Origin: Deroplatys truncata
Lineage: Eukaryota > Arthropoda > Insecta > Mantodea > Mantidae
Assembly: GCA_030765065.1 (NCBI GenBank)
Contig: CM060977.1
Location: forward strand, 91,529,795-91,593,794
DNA length: 64,000 nucleotides
Reading direction: 5' to 3'
The translations under genes and the position numbers were made by a program. Below, in pieces: positions 31,821-41,717 of the stretch (positions are counted from its first letter, which is position 1; each line of letters begins with the position of its first letter). The notes below the pieces were generated by a model. The model was not told the DNA's origin. It saw nothing but the letters and a program-made list of their open reading frames with translations, and searched no databases.

Positions 31821-32318
31821 CTGAACGAGTGGCGCCGAGGTAATATGTGCGACACGCATTCGTAAGGTCCCAAGTTAGATCCCCGGCGATCGCCCGTCCT
31901 GGGCAATGAATTCTTCGTCCTTGGGTCGGTAGGCAAATGCTGGGGTGGTTCATTTTTTTACCACGACTTTCCTGCCCCTCATTTCCTATACCCATCGCCT
32001 TCTTTGTCATCTGTTTCAGGGTTGTAGGACCAGGCGATGGTGTTCGTCGTGTTGCAGCTGGACGGTGGATGTGCGCTTCGAAGAGGTTTTTTCCCTGGCG
32101 TCGTTGCGGAACCGCCTCCAAGTGGGCCCCCACCAGGCTTGTGGATGGACCCGGACGGCGTCGGATGCGTTCGAACCGGAAACGTTAAGGACCCCGCCTG
32201 TCGGCTCTCTCCCCTCATCCCTCCCTCCCAGGGGTCTCGGCAGAAGCAGATATGTCCGTAGTGGCCTACTTGTGGGTTCTGACCCGGTTGTGTGAGCCGC
32301 TCCGTAACTTTACCTTTG
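31821..32318 (+). mobile_element. S1a SINE with imperfect 10-bp target duplication
   Basis: Head GAACGAGTGGCGCCGAGGTA, body GGTAGGCAAATGCTGGGGTG, S1a tail CTGTTTCAGGGTTGTAGGACC and GTTGCAGCTGGACGGTGG, end CCGTAACTTTACCTTTG. The flanks TCCTGTAGGA (31811-31820) and TCCTGTGGGG (32319-32328) are the likely duplication. Confidence 0.8.
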
Positions 32319-32469
32319 TCCTGTGGGGGGACATCTAGCTCACGTTAAATATAAACGAATGATATACAAAGTGTTAAAGGGAACAAGAATAACTGCAGGA
32401 AGAAACACATCAAAAGGGAAATAATGATGAAATAAACAGAGATTAAGTATTCAGGGAGAGTGGAGAATG

Positions 32470-33268
32470 AAAATATCTGATGTATTGCACTCACATCCAT
32501 CTACTTCATGTTAATCGAGATAAACATTTGCAGAAATTATATTATTGTTAATTTTCTTGTAAGTGCAAGGGGAATAGGTAGGATTTACGCGATAGTCAAA
32601 TCTTTTAAAAGCTGGTTCCTATGTGGAGCATTCCATTATGTTTGTATGTCCAGGACATTAAAAAAAATAATAAAACGAATTAGAAAATTTAAGCAAATAA
32701 CAAGGAATTTCTCGGAAATGGTTAACTCCACAAAAAAAACAACAAAAATATGTATATGACATAAATTGTGTGCTTTAACCAGATCTACATCTTTTGTGTA
32801 GAAAAAGTTGTCTATCTCTTATGGTTAACGAGTCATTCAGAATGAAGACGACTTCGTGAGACATTTCTAGAAGATTCAAGATAAACATATCATTTGCCAT
32901 GAGAGTATATTAAACATACATTTTAATTAAAATCGTTTAAGCCATTTTTGAGAAAATCAAAATTTTCTAAAAATTTTCAATGTAAAGGGTAGTCTGGGGT
33001 GGGGAGATTTCCCTGAAAATCTTCGTGTCGTATTCTTGGAAGCTAAACTCAATACCAAGTTTGGCAATTTATCCGACTTTTCATTTTTGAGTTATGCTAT
33101 TCATACAGACCACAGACGGACACACATAACACGGATATGTTTCCAGAAATGCTTTATTTGGATTCAGGGCTCCACAAAACAAGTATTTGCGGTGAAATCT
33201 CGGTATAGAATTTTTGGGTGGAATGCAATACTTCCCCTATTTGCTATACGTAGTAGAGGAAGTAAAAA
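32470..33268 (-). repeat. R1 repeat, nearly full length, subfamily B
   Basis: Minus strand from ATCTGATGTATTGCACTCAC to GGTGGAATGCAATACTTCCC and CTATACGTAGTAGAGGAAGT, with a short deletion near the 3' end. Confidence 0.85.
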
Positions 33269-33488
33269 CCGATAGGAATAGTAAATAAGCACGTAAATAA
33301 TTAAGGCGAGTAATATAAATAAGTGTGTGCATAATTATTTGTAGTATTTAACGTTTACTAATATCCATCACAGGCGGTACACTTGTGATACGTCAAATGA
33401 AACGATAAGTGGAAAAGGAAATTTGAGAAGGAATCTTCCAGGCCTAAGTAAAGCTCCTCGGCATTTGCCAGTTAGGACTGAGGAACGG

Positions 33489-33580
33489 TGACACCCAACT
33501 TGGTCCTATATTCTACTCTAAAATCCTAACTCGGTCCCGCCTTACAAAATATAAACAACCTAAATCGGTCCTGTAGAAAA
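33489..33580 (-). repeat. outlying 34-bp satellite units in reverse orientation
   Basis: Three TCGGTCC-type cores at 33500, 33531 and 33565 (CCCAACTTGGTCCTAT, CCTAACTCGGTCCCGCC, CAACCTAAATCGGTCCTGTAG) are the inverse of the ACGGGACTGAGTTAGGTTG satellite unit and keep its spacing. They lie about 400 bp before the main array. Confidence 0.6.
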
Positions 33581-33989
33581 TTAATGTCAATTAGTTTATT
33601 TTCAAAGACTTGTGAGTCTCAGCAGACCTATAGTAACTGCAAAAGGATAATGAACTTTGCTATTCCACTAAAACCGATTTTCTACAAAATTAGTGTTATG
33701 TAAACAAATTTGTTCTACTAAATTCATGTACCAATTTTGTAAACTTCACACACAAATTATTTGAAAATCCGTGTATTATTAAAAACAAATATAATTCTAC
33801 TTAAATGAAAGATTTTTTAAACACACCAGAATATGTAATCCGTAATAGTATTTGTTCTTTGGTGAAGAGCTACCAGAAATGTCGCGTTCAGAACCAACTA
33901 CTTATGCTCAGTGCCACTATCAGTTTTTTGTAACACGGATACCACAAGGCTGTGCACTTCACTATGCTCACAGTATTATTATGGTCTCG

Positions 33990-34945
33990 TACTATATGCT
34001 ACGGGACTGAGTTAGGTTGTTGACAGTATATGCTATGGGACTGAGCTTACTGAACAGTGTGTTCTATGGTACTGAAATAGGTTCTTGACAGATTATGCTA
34101 TGGGTCAGAGTTAGCTTTTTGACAGAATACGCTACGGGTTTAAGTTGGGTTGTAGACAGTATATGCAACGGGTCTGAGTTGGCTTGCTGACAATGTATGC
34201 TATGGGGCTGAGTAAGGTTATTGACAATTTATGCTACAGGACAGAGTTGGGTTGTTGACAATATATGCTACGGGATTGAGTTAGGTTGTTGACAGAATAC
34301 GCTACGGGATTGAGTTAGGTTGTTGACAGAATACGCTACGGGATTGAGTTAGGTTGTTGACAATATATGCTACGGGATTGAGTTAGGTTGTTGACAGAAT
34401 ACGCTACGGGATTGAGTTAGGTTGTTGACAATATATGCTACGGGACTGAGAGGTTGTAGACAGAATACGCTACGGGATTGAGTTAGGTTGTTGACAATAT
34501 ATGCTAAGGGACTGAGTTAGGTTGTTGACAATATATGCTACGGGATTGAGTTAGGTTGTTGACAGAATACGCTACGGAATTGAGTTAGGTTGTTGACAAT
34601 ATATGCTACGGGACTGAGAGGTTGTTGACAGAATACGCTACGGGATTGAGTTAGGTTGTTGACAGAATACGCTACAGGATTGAATTAGGTTGTTGACAAT
34701 ATATGCTACAGGACTGAGTTAGGTTGTTGACAGAATACGCTACGGGATTGAGTTAGGTTGTTGACAATATATTCTACGGGACTGAGTTAGGTTGTTGACA
34801 GAATACGCTACGGGACTGAGTTGGTTGTTGACAGTACTGTATGCTACGGGACTGAGTTGGCTTGCTGATTGTATGGTACGCACTGAGATTGTTGACAGTA
34901 TACGCTACGGGGAAGAGTTGGCTTACTGACAGTGCGTGCTATAGG
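33990..34945 (+). repeat. 34-bp satellite array, main block
   Basis: About 28 units of 34 bp. Variant 1 is GACAGAATACGCTACGGGAT + TGAGTTAGGTTGTT; variant 2 is GACAATATATGCTACGGGAC + TGAGTTAGGTTGTT. Between about 34260 and 34810 the two variants often alternate, giving a 68-bp higher-order period. Outer units are more diverged. As 34 is not a multiple of 3 and stops recur, it is not coding. Confidence 0.95.
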
Positions 34946-35141
34946 AAATCAAATTGAGTTTTATTTATGGGCGCTCTTTAACTACTATGGTTCTTAGCGT
35001 TCCATTCTATATTGGGCATGAAAGACCGGTAATTTTCTCAGAGGCCTCTTTATCAGGCTTAAGGTTCTTTTACGTGCCGTAAATCTACGGCACGGGACCA
35101 CCGGCTTTACTTCCTTTCCGAAGGAAGCCATGCTAAGGATT
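34946..35141 (-). mobile_element. S2 SINE, 5'-truncated, inside the satellite
   Basis: Minus-strand S2 from the end AATTGAGTTTTATTTATGGG to TTCCGAAGGAAGCCATGCTA. The tRNA-like head is absent. Satellite units resume at once (GGGCTGAGTTAGGTTGTT). Confidence 0.85.
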
Positions 35142-35610
35142 AGGGCTGAGTTAGGTTGTTGGCAGTATGTGCTATGGGACTGAGTGACTTACTGACAGTG
35201 AGTGCTATGGGACTGAGTTAGGTTGTTGACAATATATGCTATGGGACCGAGTTGGCTTGTTGACAGTATACGCTACGGGATTGTGTTAGGTTGTTAACTG
35301 TTGACAGTATATGCTATGGAACCGAGTTGGCTTACTGACAGTATACGCTACGGGATTGTGTTAGGTTGTTAACTGTTGACAGTATATACTATGGAACCGA
35401 GTTGGCTTACTGACAGTATACGCTACGGGATTGAGTTAGGGTGTTGACAGTATATGCTATGGGACTGAGTTGGGTTGTTATTATATGCCACGAGACTGAG
35501 TTGGCTTGTTGACAGCATGTGATACGGAACTAAGTTGACTTGTTGACAGCATGCGCTACGGAACTAAGTTGGGTTGTTGACATTTTACTCACGAAGGTAA
35601 CGGGACCGAG
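35142..35610 (+). repeat. 34-bp satellite array, second block
   Basis: About 13 further units, more diverged than the core, including a repeated longer unit with AGGTTGTTAACTGTTGACAG at 35290 and 35360. The last recognisable unit is GGTAACGGGACCGAGGTAGG near 35600. Confidence 0.9.
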
Positions 35611-35639
35611 GTAGGATGCATTTCTGAAGAATATCTGGA

Positions 35640-35745
35640 AAAAACCTCAGTCAGGGAGGACGGTTCTGGTGGAATTTGAACCGTGGACCACCCGTTCACG
35701 AGTCTAAGCTTTAACGAACTCGATCACCAGTGTCGGTGTTACATA
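35640..35745 (-). mobile_element. tRNA-derived SINE head (Ser/Leu-like)
   Basis: Minus strand CACTGGTGATCGAGTTCGTT then ACGGTTCAAATTCCACC, a perfect B box. The TTAGACTCG-like arm does not pair on its 3' side, so a functional tRNA is unlikely. Confidence 0.5.
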
Positions 35746-36850
35746 ATAAATATAATATAAGAATATTATATATGCATGTGGAATTGAATATTGTAAATGA
35801 TAAAACTGTAGAGGAAGCTGGCTAAGGGAGAGGTAATTGGCAACCAGATTACACAGAGCACCTGGGAAAAAACAGAGTAAGCTACATAAGAGTTACACAG
35901 GGGTGAGGAGAAATAGTGACTGGAGCGAGTGAGATGGGTAATATTAGTAAGATATAGAGATAACTCAGGTTTCCTAAAGTAGTTAGTGAAGTTTTGCCAC
36001 ATAAAGGTACATGAATGGTTTGGTTTGATAAAATGCGAAGCACCTAGCCAGTGAGAAAACACGTTGTATAGCGCAGCGGAAAAGTTGGCGTCTGTCTGGT
36101 AGGGTGTAAAAGATGGACAACTCTGAGAAAAGTCCTTCCAATTCTGATCTTCAAGAGGCCACTTCAGGCGCGGGAGGGAATCGTATGAACTCAGATGTAG
36201 ATTCAGTTTAGATCTTGAAAATTCGTGGAATTGTAAACTGGTCCGGACAAGTATAATTGGTAACTGGCTAGTGGCTTCGTTATTGTTGTACATTTAATTG
36301 GAATAAATCCAGATAAACAATAACAAGCAACTGTATTCAATTCTCATTACCTGACCCGAGATAAAAAGTAGCTAGGCAAATATAGACCATTTAGGGCAAC
36401 AACACCGACAGCAAGGAGAAGAAAAGCAGCGAAATTCGAGCCAGCATCTCGGACTTCAGCAGTACGCGCTACAATCACATCATCCGTCACCGCTACAATC
36501 CTCATAGTTGCATTTCATCATCTATATACTCAGTAAATTATACGTACCGCATTTAGTTTAGTACACTGGCTTCCATTTATGCCATCCCCGCAGCTTTGGG
36601 AGGCATTTTATGGCCTTCACAGGTACGGTATGCATCTATAGCAAGGGGGAGGTGTATGCATCTGTTTATCTTTTCGCACATGCAGTGGCGTCCTGTTTTG
36701 CGTGCACAATTCTAGATATTTCACATATGAATATATAACTTTGAGCAATACCTTTACTCTTCATGACTTATAATAACCATGTTTAAATAAGTTAATAAAA
36801 TCCTGTTTTTCACAATATCTCCATGACAAAATATTTTTAATGGCAACATA
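35746..36850. other. unannotated; contains an unassigned 175-codon minus-strand frame
   Basis: The frame 36293-35766 (minus) starts MYNNNEATSQLPIILVRTS. It is not explained by a window repeat, but shows no recognised domain and has a Ser/Tyr/Phe-rich composition typical of chance frames. Nothing else was recognised here. Confidence 0.25.
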
Positions 36851-38244
36851 CAAGGGGCATTCAAAAAGTTTTGCAAATGCCATCTTAAAGTCCAAACTAA
36901 GGATAGAATTCAAAAACTCATCCTTACAATCCTTCAAGGTAGTCTCCATCTCTCTCCACACACAGTTGTAGACGGTGCAACCACTTGTCAAAAGTGTGGT
37001 ATTGGGAACGGAGGTGAATTTATAGCCTGAGAAAGGTCCTACACTCGTTTAAAAGGTTTTCCAGCAATGCAAGATTTCACTCGGGGAAACAGCCAGAAGT
37101 CACAAATTTTCCTGAAATTTGCCGCTGTACTGTGAGGAGACGCATTGTCATGCAAAAGCAACAGCCTTGGAGTTCCTGTCTTTGGACGCCGTCGCCTAGC
37201 TCTTCAAAACATAAAAGCCATAGTATTCTCCATTATCATTCCTTCTGGCATGCAGTCAACCAAAAATGGTCCTTCATAGTTGAAGAACACGTGAACATTC
37301 GCTTCCGAGAACGAAAATCTTGTCGAAAAACGACTGGTCTTGGATCGCTCTCATTTACCCAGGCACAATTCTGAGCTTTATTTGATGTGGTATAATAATA
37401 CAACCACTTTCATCACCAGTGCATACATCTGTGAAACGTTTAGGGTCATTACGTGGAAATATGCTTAGCAGATGTTGGATTAAGATTAGTTTTAAATGTA
37501 GATGTTTAAAAACTGGGTCTGTTCGACCTTATGTAATCCACTCTTGAACATTCCGAGAATGGGGTTAAAGCTGATGCTACTCCAGGACGATTAAACCAAG
37601 CAACATTTTGGTTTAATCGTCCTGGAGTATTTTATGGTCAATGCTCTGAGATTTGTGGAGCAAATCATAGATTTATACCTATTGTAGTTTCCTTGCACAT
37701 TCATTTCTCCCTTTCTTCTTCTTCATTGGTTAGACAATGCGGAATGCAGTTTGCACAGATGTTTCGCAGCCTTAAATGTTCATGGAGTATACGGTCAAAT
37801 GCTGCAAATACTGATACCGACTTCCATACTGGGCATTTTCAACAGTAATATGTCGATTTTCCTCCACCAAGTCCCTCACTCTTTGCATTGTTCTTTCATT
37901 CACAGCTTCTCAAGGCAGACGAGAACGAGGGTTGTATTTCAAAGTCTCTCGTCCTTCTTCAAATGATCGAATCAATCTTGCAATGGTATCAACACACTTG
38001 ATTACCACAAACCACTAGCAAGTCCTCATGGATTTTTTTTCTCTCTTTCAGCTAGCTTGTAACCTGTGAAAATGTAGAATATAATATTCTCTTTTCTCCA
38101 TGGTTTTTCACCAACTATTAACACAGGACTGAACTCAACAGACTGTGCGACTATAAATATTAACAGCTGTACTAGTTACATTTTTGTAAACATTACTATC
38201 CAATAATGGATAGGCTGGATGCAAAAATTTTTGAATGACCCTCG
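36851..38244 (-). mobile_element. mariner transposon carrying a mitochondrial insert
   Basis: Inverted ends CAAGGGGCATTCAAAAAGTT (left) and the inverse of GCAAAAATTTTTGAATGACCC (right), each next to a TA, the mariner target. The minus-strand coding remnants include TGDES (first aspartate), WVNESDPRPVVFRQDFRSRK in a shifted frame, LLLHDNASPH (second aspartate) and DFWLFPRVKSC. Many stops and frameshifts. The element is cut by COX2-like DNA at about 37563-37690. Confidence 0.85.
37563..37690 (+). pseudogene. nuclear mitochondrial insert: COX2 fragment
   Basis: Reads without a stop: [12 protein letters not shown], then [18 protein letters not shown], then [10 protein letters not shown]. This is the conserved copper-site region of COX2 (cysteines in GQCSEICG and the following His). 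It lies opposite to the mariner coding direction. The PGRLNQ and NRPG parts form a perfect 22-bp inverted repeat (37578-37599 / 37608-37629). FWF instead of the usual FFI, and HRF instead of HSF, depart from typical insect COX2. Confidence 0.85.
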
Positions 38245-38278
38245 TAATGTAAATCTGAAATACATTATACTTTTTAAT

Positions 38279-38546
38279 CTCAAAGAGGACACATTTACTA
38301 GACATTGTTTTAATAATCTATCCAATCTCCGTCCTTGTCCAATGTTAATTTAACCGCCTAGATACTGGATATAGAGTTACCCTCTGGGAACACTGTCATG
38401 AAATGTGGGAACATTTGCGTTTAGAGCCAGAGTTCTTCCAGCATCTAAGTGATTACGTGCTTAGGTGGCTAAATCACGTACTGGGCAACAATGGAGATTG
38501 GACAGGTTATTAAAATAATATCTAGTAAATGTGTCCTCTTTGAGAG
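38279..38546. repeat. fold-back repeat with about 65-bp arms
   Basis: Left arm 38279-38340 (CTCAAAGAGGACACATTTAC, TATCCAATCTCC) and right arm 38482-38546 (its inverse: GGAGATTGGACAGG, GTAAATGTGTCCTCTTTGAG) are about 85% identical around a 141-bp spacer. It begins about 30 bp beyond the mariner end and runs directly into an R1 fragment. Confidence 0.7.
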
Positions 38547-38882
38547 CATAAAAATCATATGGTAAATTAATAAAAATCGTTATAGGAATTTTTACTAAAT
38601 TGAAACATTGCGAAATGTGTTTCCAAATAAAGGGTAGTTTGCAGTGCGGAGATTTTCTTGAAAATATTTGTGTCATATCCTTGAAAAGCGTTGAACTTAA
38701 ATAACTACGTTTGCTATTTTACTGACTTTTAGTTTTTAAGTTATGCCGTTCACACACACACACATATACACGAACCTATTTCCATCTTTTTTATTCAGAG
38801 AGTGTTAAAACACGTATTTCCGGTGAAATCTCGGTATCGATTTTTTGGGTGAAATACAATCTAATTGCTATAGGTATAGGTG
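38547..38882 (-). repeat. R1 fragment (5' part)
   Basis: ATTAATAAAAATCGTTATAGG through a CACACACA run to ATTTCCGGTGAAATCTCGG and TTTTTTGGGTGAAATACAATC. Confidence 0.75.
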
Positions 38883-39412
38883 ACGTAAGGACGGCGATGA
38901 CGTCATCGGCGCCCTCATCAGACGTTACGTGGAGAATGGAGACATAGCTCAAGATGACACAAGATGGTTACAGGCTGCAGTAGCTGGAAGGGTGGTGAAA
39001 GGGTAACACTAGCAGACATGAAATTTCTGTTCCAAGAAAACGTTAATTTTTCTAATAACAAACTAAACTATATTTCATGAAGGAGAGAGAGTCAGACAGC
39101 TTCTGGGTTTACCCGGCGGACAGAAGAAGTCCGGAGTTCCATCTTCGTCGCGTATGGGGCCTACGTCGATGTTTCGAGTTAAGCACTAAGTAAATTTAAG
39201 GAACTGATAGTCAACTAATCTGCTGACATCGAGCCGTCAAAAAAAAGCAAGTTTAAATACCTGACACAATGTTGATTAGTGCCTGGCTAGTAACTGACGT
39301 AAGCGTATGTCAGCAGAAATTACATAACCCACCCACGTGTCGGACAGAGATGATATTTCCCCTGAACATCATGTTACCAAACCCCTGCTTACTTCGTAGG
39401 TAGAGAAAACTC
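38883..39412. other. unannotated spacer
   Basis: No gene or repeat recognised between an R1 fragment and the SINE minisatellite. Confidence 0.4.
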
Positions 39413-39960
39413 GCACACTGCGACCTAAATAGATCTATTGTGGCAAACCCCCCACACAGGAGGAAGGGATGAACTGAAGGAACCACAGGAGACTACAGTA
39501 TAGGTTATAAAACGGAGGGTGACACCTGGCACACTGCGACCTACATAGAACTATTGTGGCTAACCCCCCACAGAAGGAAGGGATGAACTGAAGGAACCAC
39601 AGGCGACTACAGTATAGGTTATACAACGCAAGGGAACACCTCGCACACTGCAACCTACATAGATATATCGTGGCTACCACCCTCCACCGAAGGAAGGGAT
39701 GAAGTGAAGGAGCTACACGAGACTAGTACAGGTTATACAACGGAAGGGGACACCTCGCACACGGCGACCTACATAGATATATTTTGGCTACCACCCCACA
39801 GGAGGAAGGGATGAAGTGAAGGAACTACAGGAGACTACAGTATAGGTTATACAACGGAGGGGGTCACCTCGCACACTGCGACCTACGTAGATATATTTTG
39901 GCTACCACCCCACAGGAGGAAGGGATGAAGTGAAGGAACTACAGGTGGCTACATGTCGCA
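39413..39960. repeat. 115-bp minisatellite, about 4.7 units, inside a SINE
   Basis: Units start at CACACTGCGACCTA or a variant near 39414, 39529, 39643, 39757 and 39871. Each contains TAGATATATTTTGGCTAC, GGAGGAAGGGATGAA and CAGTATAGGTTATACAACGG. The single-copy counterpart is in the S1b SINE at 27855-28312. Confidence 0.9.
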
Positions 39961-40312
39961 GTGACGCGCGGAAGTCACTAACGGTTCCAGGCTTTAAGAC
40001 ACGTAACACTGCTGGAGCTGTCTAGAGAGGACGATGTAGTGTCCACGGGGAGTACTCCTTTTTGAGCAAGTATCCGCGCCATTTGTTCGGCACCACCATA
40101 CCGCACGCCTATAAGCATATATTAAAAATGGAAAAAAAACGGAATGAAAGGAAAATCATGGTAAGGAAGTCCTGGTAGATGAGAAACAACCCCAGCATTT
40201 GTCTACCGACCAGGTAAAATGACTAAAAACGTAACGTCAGAGGGAGCGGTCTACGGGAATCGAACTCGGTCCTCCCGAATGCCAGCTCATACGTTGCCAT
40301 CTCGCTGGTTTA
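39413..40312 (-). mobile_element. S1b SINE with expanded internal repeat
   Basis: Minus strand head CAGCGAGATGGCAACGTATG, excellent B box CCGAGTTCGATTCCCG, body GGTAGACAAATGCTGGGGTT and S1b tail AGTACTCCCCGTGGACACTA, CTCTCTAGACAGCTCC, then the minisatellite. About 900 bp instead of about 460. Confidence 0.8.
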
Positions 40313-40734
40313 CTATAGGTAAGTGGGACAAAAAGTAAAACATTGAATACAAACGTCGGAGTAAAAGTAAATAAGTAAATAAATTCTGCTGGTAGTGACT
40401 TGCACATAAAAGTAATATATTATGTTACCTGATGAGGTTACTTGTAAACCCAAAAGACAATTATGGAATGTTGCGGCAAGGCAATTACTCAAAAGCCAGT
40501 GGGGGCAATATTATCACTTTTTAAATGATTAAGTGGAACCCTTGTGCCCGCATCGATATGAGTATAAACTCGGCAGCGTGTCGTGGGCTGAGGGTAGCGC
40601 TGATAAACACAAAACATTGTAATTACTGCTCAAATGATTTATTTACATGACTAAAATACCAAGGCCCACTAGGGAATCATTTTGTCTTCGAGAAATCAAT
40701 GATCATTCTAACAATTTAGGATTGTTTATCGAGT
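40313..40734. other. unannotated spacer
   Basis: Nothing recognised. Confidence 0.4.
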
Positions 40735-40852
40735 GCGCGCGCGCGCGAGATGGCGCCGCGGTAACACGTGCACTCGTGTTCGAGACTCGAGCTTTTCGTG
40801 GTTTCCCCAGGTCGACAGGCGAATACTGGGATGGTTCAGCTTCTCCCTTCCT
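40735..40852 (+). mobile_element. S1 SINE, 3'-truncated, abutting R1
   Basis: After a GC dinucleotide run: GAGATGGCGCCGCGGTAACA, GTGTTCGAGACTCGAG (B box), CGTGGTTTCCCCAGGTCGAC, GGCGAATACTGGGATGGTTC, then an abrupt switch to R1 at TTTCCGAATGAAGAGGACTG. Confidence 0.7.
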
Positions 40853-41235
40853 TTCCGAATGAAGAGGACTGGCCATTCCCAGAAAATTCTAAATATACAC
40901 TTTATTTGCCATTTAAATGTCTTTAATATATGGTATTTTAATCAAAATCGTTAGATCCATTTTTATAAAATTAAACATTTTGAAATATGTGCTATGTAAG
41001 GGTTAATTTTGAGTGGGATATCTTCTTGAAAAAGTTCGATCGTATCTTTGGAAGGTACTGAACCAAAATACCGAGTTTGGAGTTTATCCGACTATTCATT
41101 TTTGATTTATGCTGTTCACAAACACAAACACTTTTTTCTAAAAAAGATTTTTTATTCAGGGACCTCAAAACATGTATTTCCGGTGAAATCTCGGTATCGA
41201 ATTTTGGAATGCAGACCTTGTCTACCAACATGTAC
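40853..41235 (-). repeat. R1 fragment (5' half)
   Basis: From TCCGAATGAAGAGGAC through AATCAAAATCGTTAGATCC to CATGTATTTCCGGTGAAATC and TCGGTATCGAATTTTGGAATG. Confidence 0.8.
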
Positions 41236-41717
41236 ATGGTAAAGAAAGCAAAAATGGAAAGCTTCTCAGAAAATCGTTTAATAAATGAATACTTTAAGGT
41301 AGTATGTAAGAGGTGCTTTGAAAGTATTACTGTAGTGTGCTATTCCACATTATATTTACCTATGTATTCAAAAACAAAAGAATGGCTATGAAAACAGGAG
41401 TGTGTGTCACTGAGTCAAGATCGATAGATTTTATCCGAGAATATGTTAGCTGCTACCTAATGATCTTCAAATTCCTGTCTATAATAATTATTAGAGTGCT
41501 ACGTCTAAATCATCTTACATATAATCCTATTTGATTGACGATAACCCTGGAGAAACAAACCCAACTCTATGGGGATGTTAGTGTTTTTCCAGGTTTCTTG
41601 CCAATCGCGTCTATCTAATAATATTCCACATCCCTGCCAGGGCTAACACACAACGTCAACCTCCCCCTGTCGCGTGAGGTGCGCGCTTGTTCTTTCTTAC
41701 TTTCCCTGCTGCTTACC
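41236..41717. other. unannotated spacer
   Basis: Nothing recognised. Confidence 0.4.

Noticed and set aside
34254..34870. Repeated TTGACA...TATAT strings resembling bacterial promoters
   Set aside because: Wrong spacing, and they recur only because the satellite unit contains them.
33990..35610. CRISPR-like array
   Set aside because: Units are contiguous 34-mers with no unique spacers, in a eukaryotic context. It is a satellite.
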